From Nocardioides aurantiacus (GTDB taxonomy: Bacteria > Actinomycetota > Actinomycetes > Propionibacteriales > Nocardioidaceae): 64,000 bases of DNA. Within the stretch, counting starts at the first letter, position 1; each line of letters opens with the position of its first letter. The notes under the pieces are model-generated. The model ran no database searches and was not told the DNA's origin. It saw nothing but the letters and a program-made list of their open reading frames with translations. Shown piece after piece: positions 63,772 through 64,000 of this stretch. The stretch is from assembly GCF_003752505.1 (NCBI RefSeq), contig NZ_RKHO01000001.1, positions 992,001-1,056,000 on the forward strand. Direction: 5' to 3'. The position numbers and the translations under genes were made by a program.

Positions 63772-63806
63772 CGGATCTCCTGGTGGGTGGGTGAGGAGGG
63801 GGACGG

Positions 63807-64000
63807 TCAGCGGGCCAGGCTGGAGTCGCGGACGACCAGCCGGGGTGGGAGCAGGGCGTGGGTGGCCGAGGGGCGTACGCCGCTCAGCTCGGCGTCGACC
63901 AGGCGCATCAGGGCCGCCGCTACGTCGGCGAGCGGCTGGTCGACGCTGGTCAGGCCGGGGGTCGTGAGGGCGGCCGACGGCGAGTTGTCGAAGCCGGTGA
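63807..64000 (-). CDS. LacI-family transcriptional regulator, C-terminal end only
   Basis: The last 64 codons of a regulator whose start is beyond the right edge. TGFDNSPSA, TSVDQPLADVAAALMRLVD and the final LLPPRLVVRDSSLA are the standard end of LacI/GalR ligand-binding domains. It is upstream of the importer operon on the same strand and probably represses it until the sugar is present. Confidence 0.9.
   Translation of the reverse strand, partial: TGFDNSPSAALTTPGLTSVDQPLADVAAALMRLVDAELSGVRPSATHALLPPRLVVRDSSLAR

Overview
The window is high-GC (about 70-75 % in most coding regions) actinobacterial chromosome. Gene content (lexA beside a LysM protein, nrdR-nrdJ, an Rpf-like protein under a ydaO riboswitch, perM-purN-purH-folD, a DUF3017-like gene) and heavy use of GTG starts fit a Nocardioides-like member of the Propionibacteriales. 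The genus is an inference; no rRNA or tRNA gene is visible. Many genes appear leaderless, with a -10-like hexamer ending 6-8 nt before the start codon.

Layout: 1-3.3 kb holds a secreted zinc metalloprotease cut by the window edge, lexA, and a divergent LysM membrane protein, with three SOS boxes between the last two. From 3.5 to 16.3 kb lies a polysaccharide cluster: an APH-fold phosphotransferase, two GT4 and four GT2 glycosyltransferase modules (one fused to a polysaccharide deacetylase), a second deacetylase, a methyltransferase, and a Wzm/Wzt-type ABC exporter whose ATPase has a C-terminal beta-rich domain. The genes alternate in orientation and several divergent gaps hold short perfect palindromes. 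From 16.4 to 17.8 kb there is a lipoprotein/secreted protein pair, the lipoprotein gene being of unusually low GC. From 18 to 22.5 kb come nrdR and the B12-dependent ribonucleotide reductase nrdJ, with tandem NrdR-like boxes, one overlapping a DnaA box, and a very strong terminator.

22.5-29.2 kb carries a CPCC zinc-ribbon-like protein, a secreted protein, threonine synthase, three poorly characterised proteins and a small Rpf-like muralytic protein under a c-di-AMP riboswitch. 29.5-35.3 kb has a tetR-MMPL transporter pair, a small OsmC-like protein, malQ and two unknown genes. 35.4-40.6 kb has an ABC exporter with its own two-component system, then a ThrE-type exporter. 40.6-48.7 kb encodes a matrixin-like protease, pcrA, an M23 peptidase, an orphan B12-binding domain, an epoxide-hydrolase-like enzyme and sucCD. 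A nested inverted-repeat element follows sucD.

48.9-60.5 kb has kynureninase with a membrane protein, perM-purN-purH-folD, a divergent G6PD-like/IspD pair, a nucleoside hydrolase and mdh. The right end is a carbohydrate ABC importer operon (binding protein, two permeases, no ATPase) behind a LacI-type regulator cut by the window edge. The binding-protein gene has an in-frame TAA with 62 further homologous-looking codons after it.

The most interesting possible system is the exporter cluster. It places a kinase fold, a methyltransferase and a Wzt-like C-terminal domain together, the three ingredients of the cap-and-recognise chain termination known from E. coli O9a (WbdD plus Wzt), but here as separate genes in a Gram-positive.
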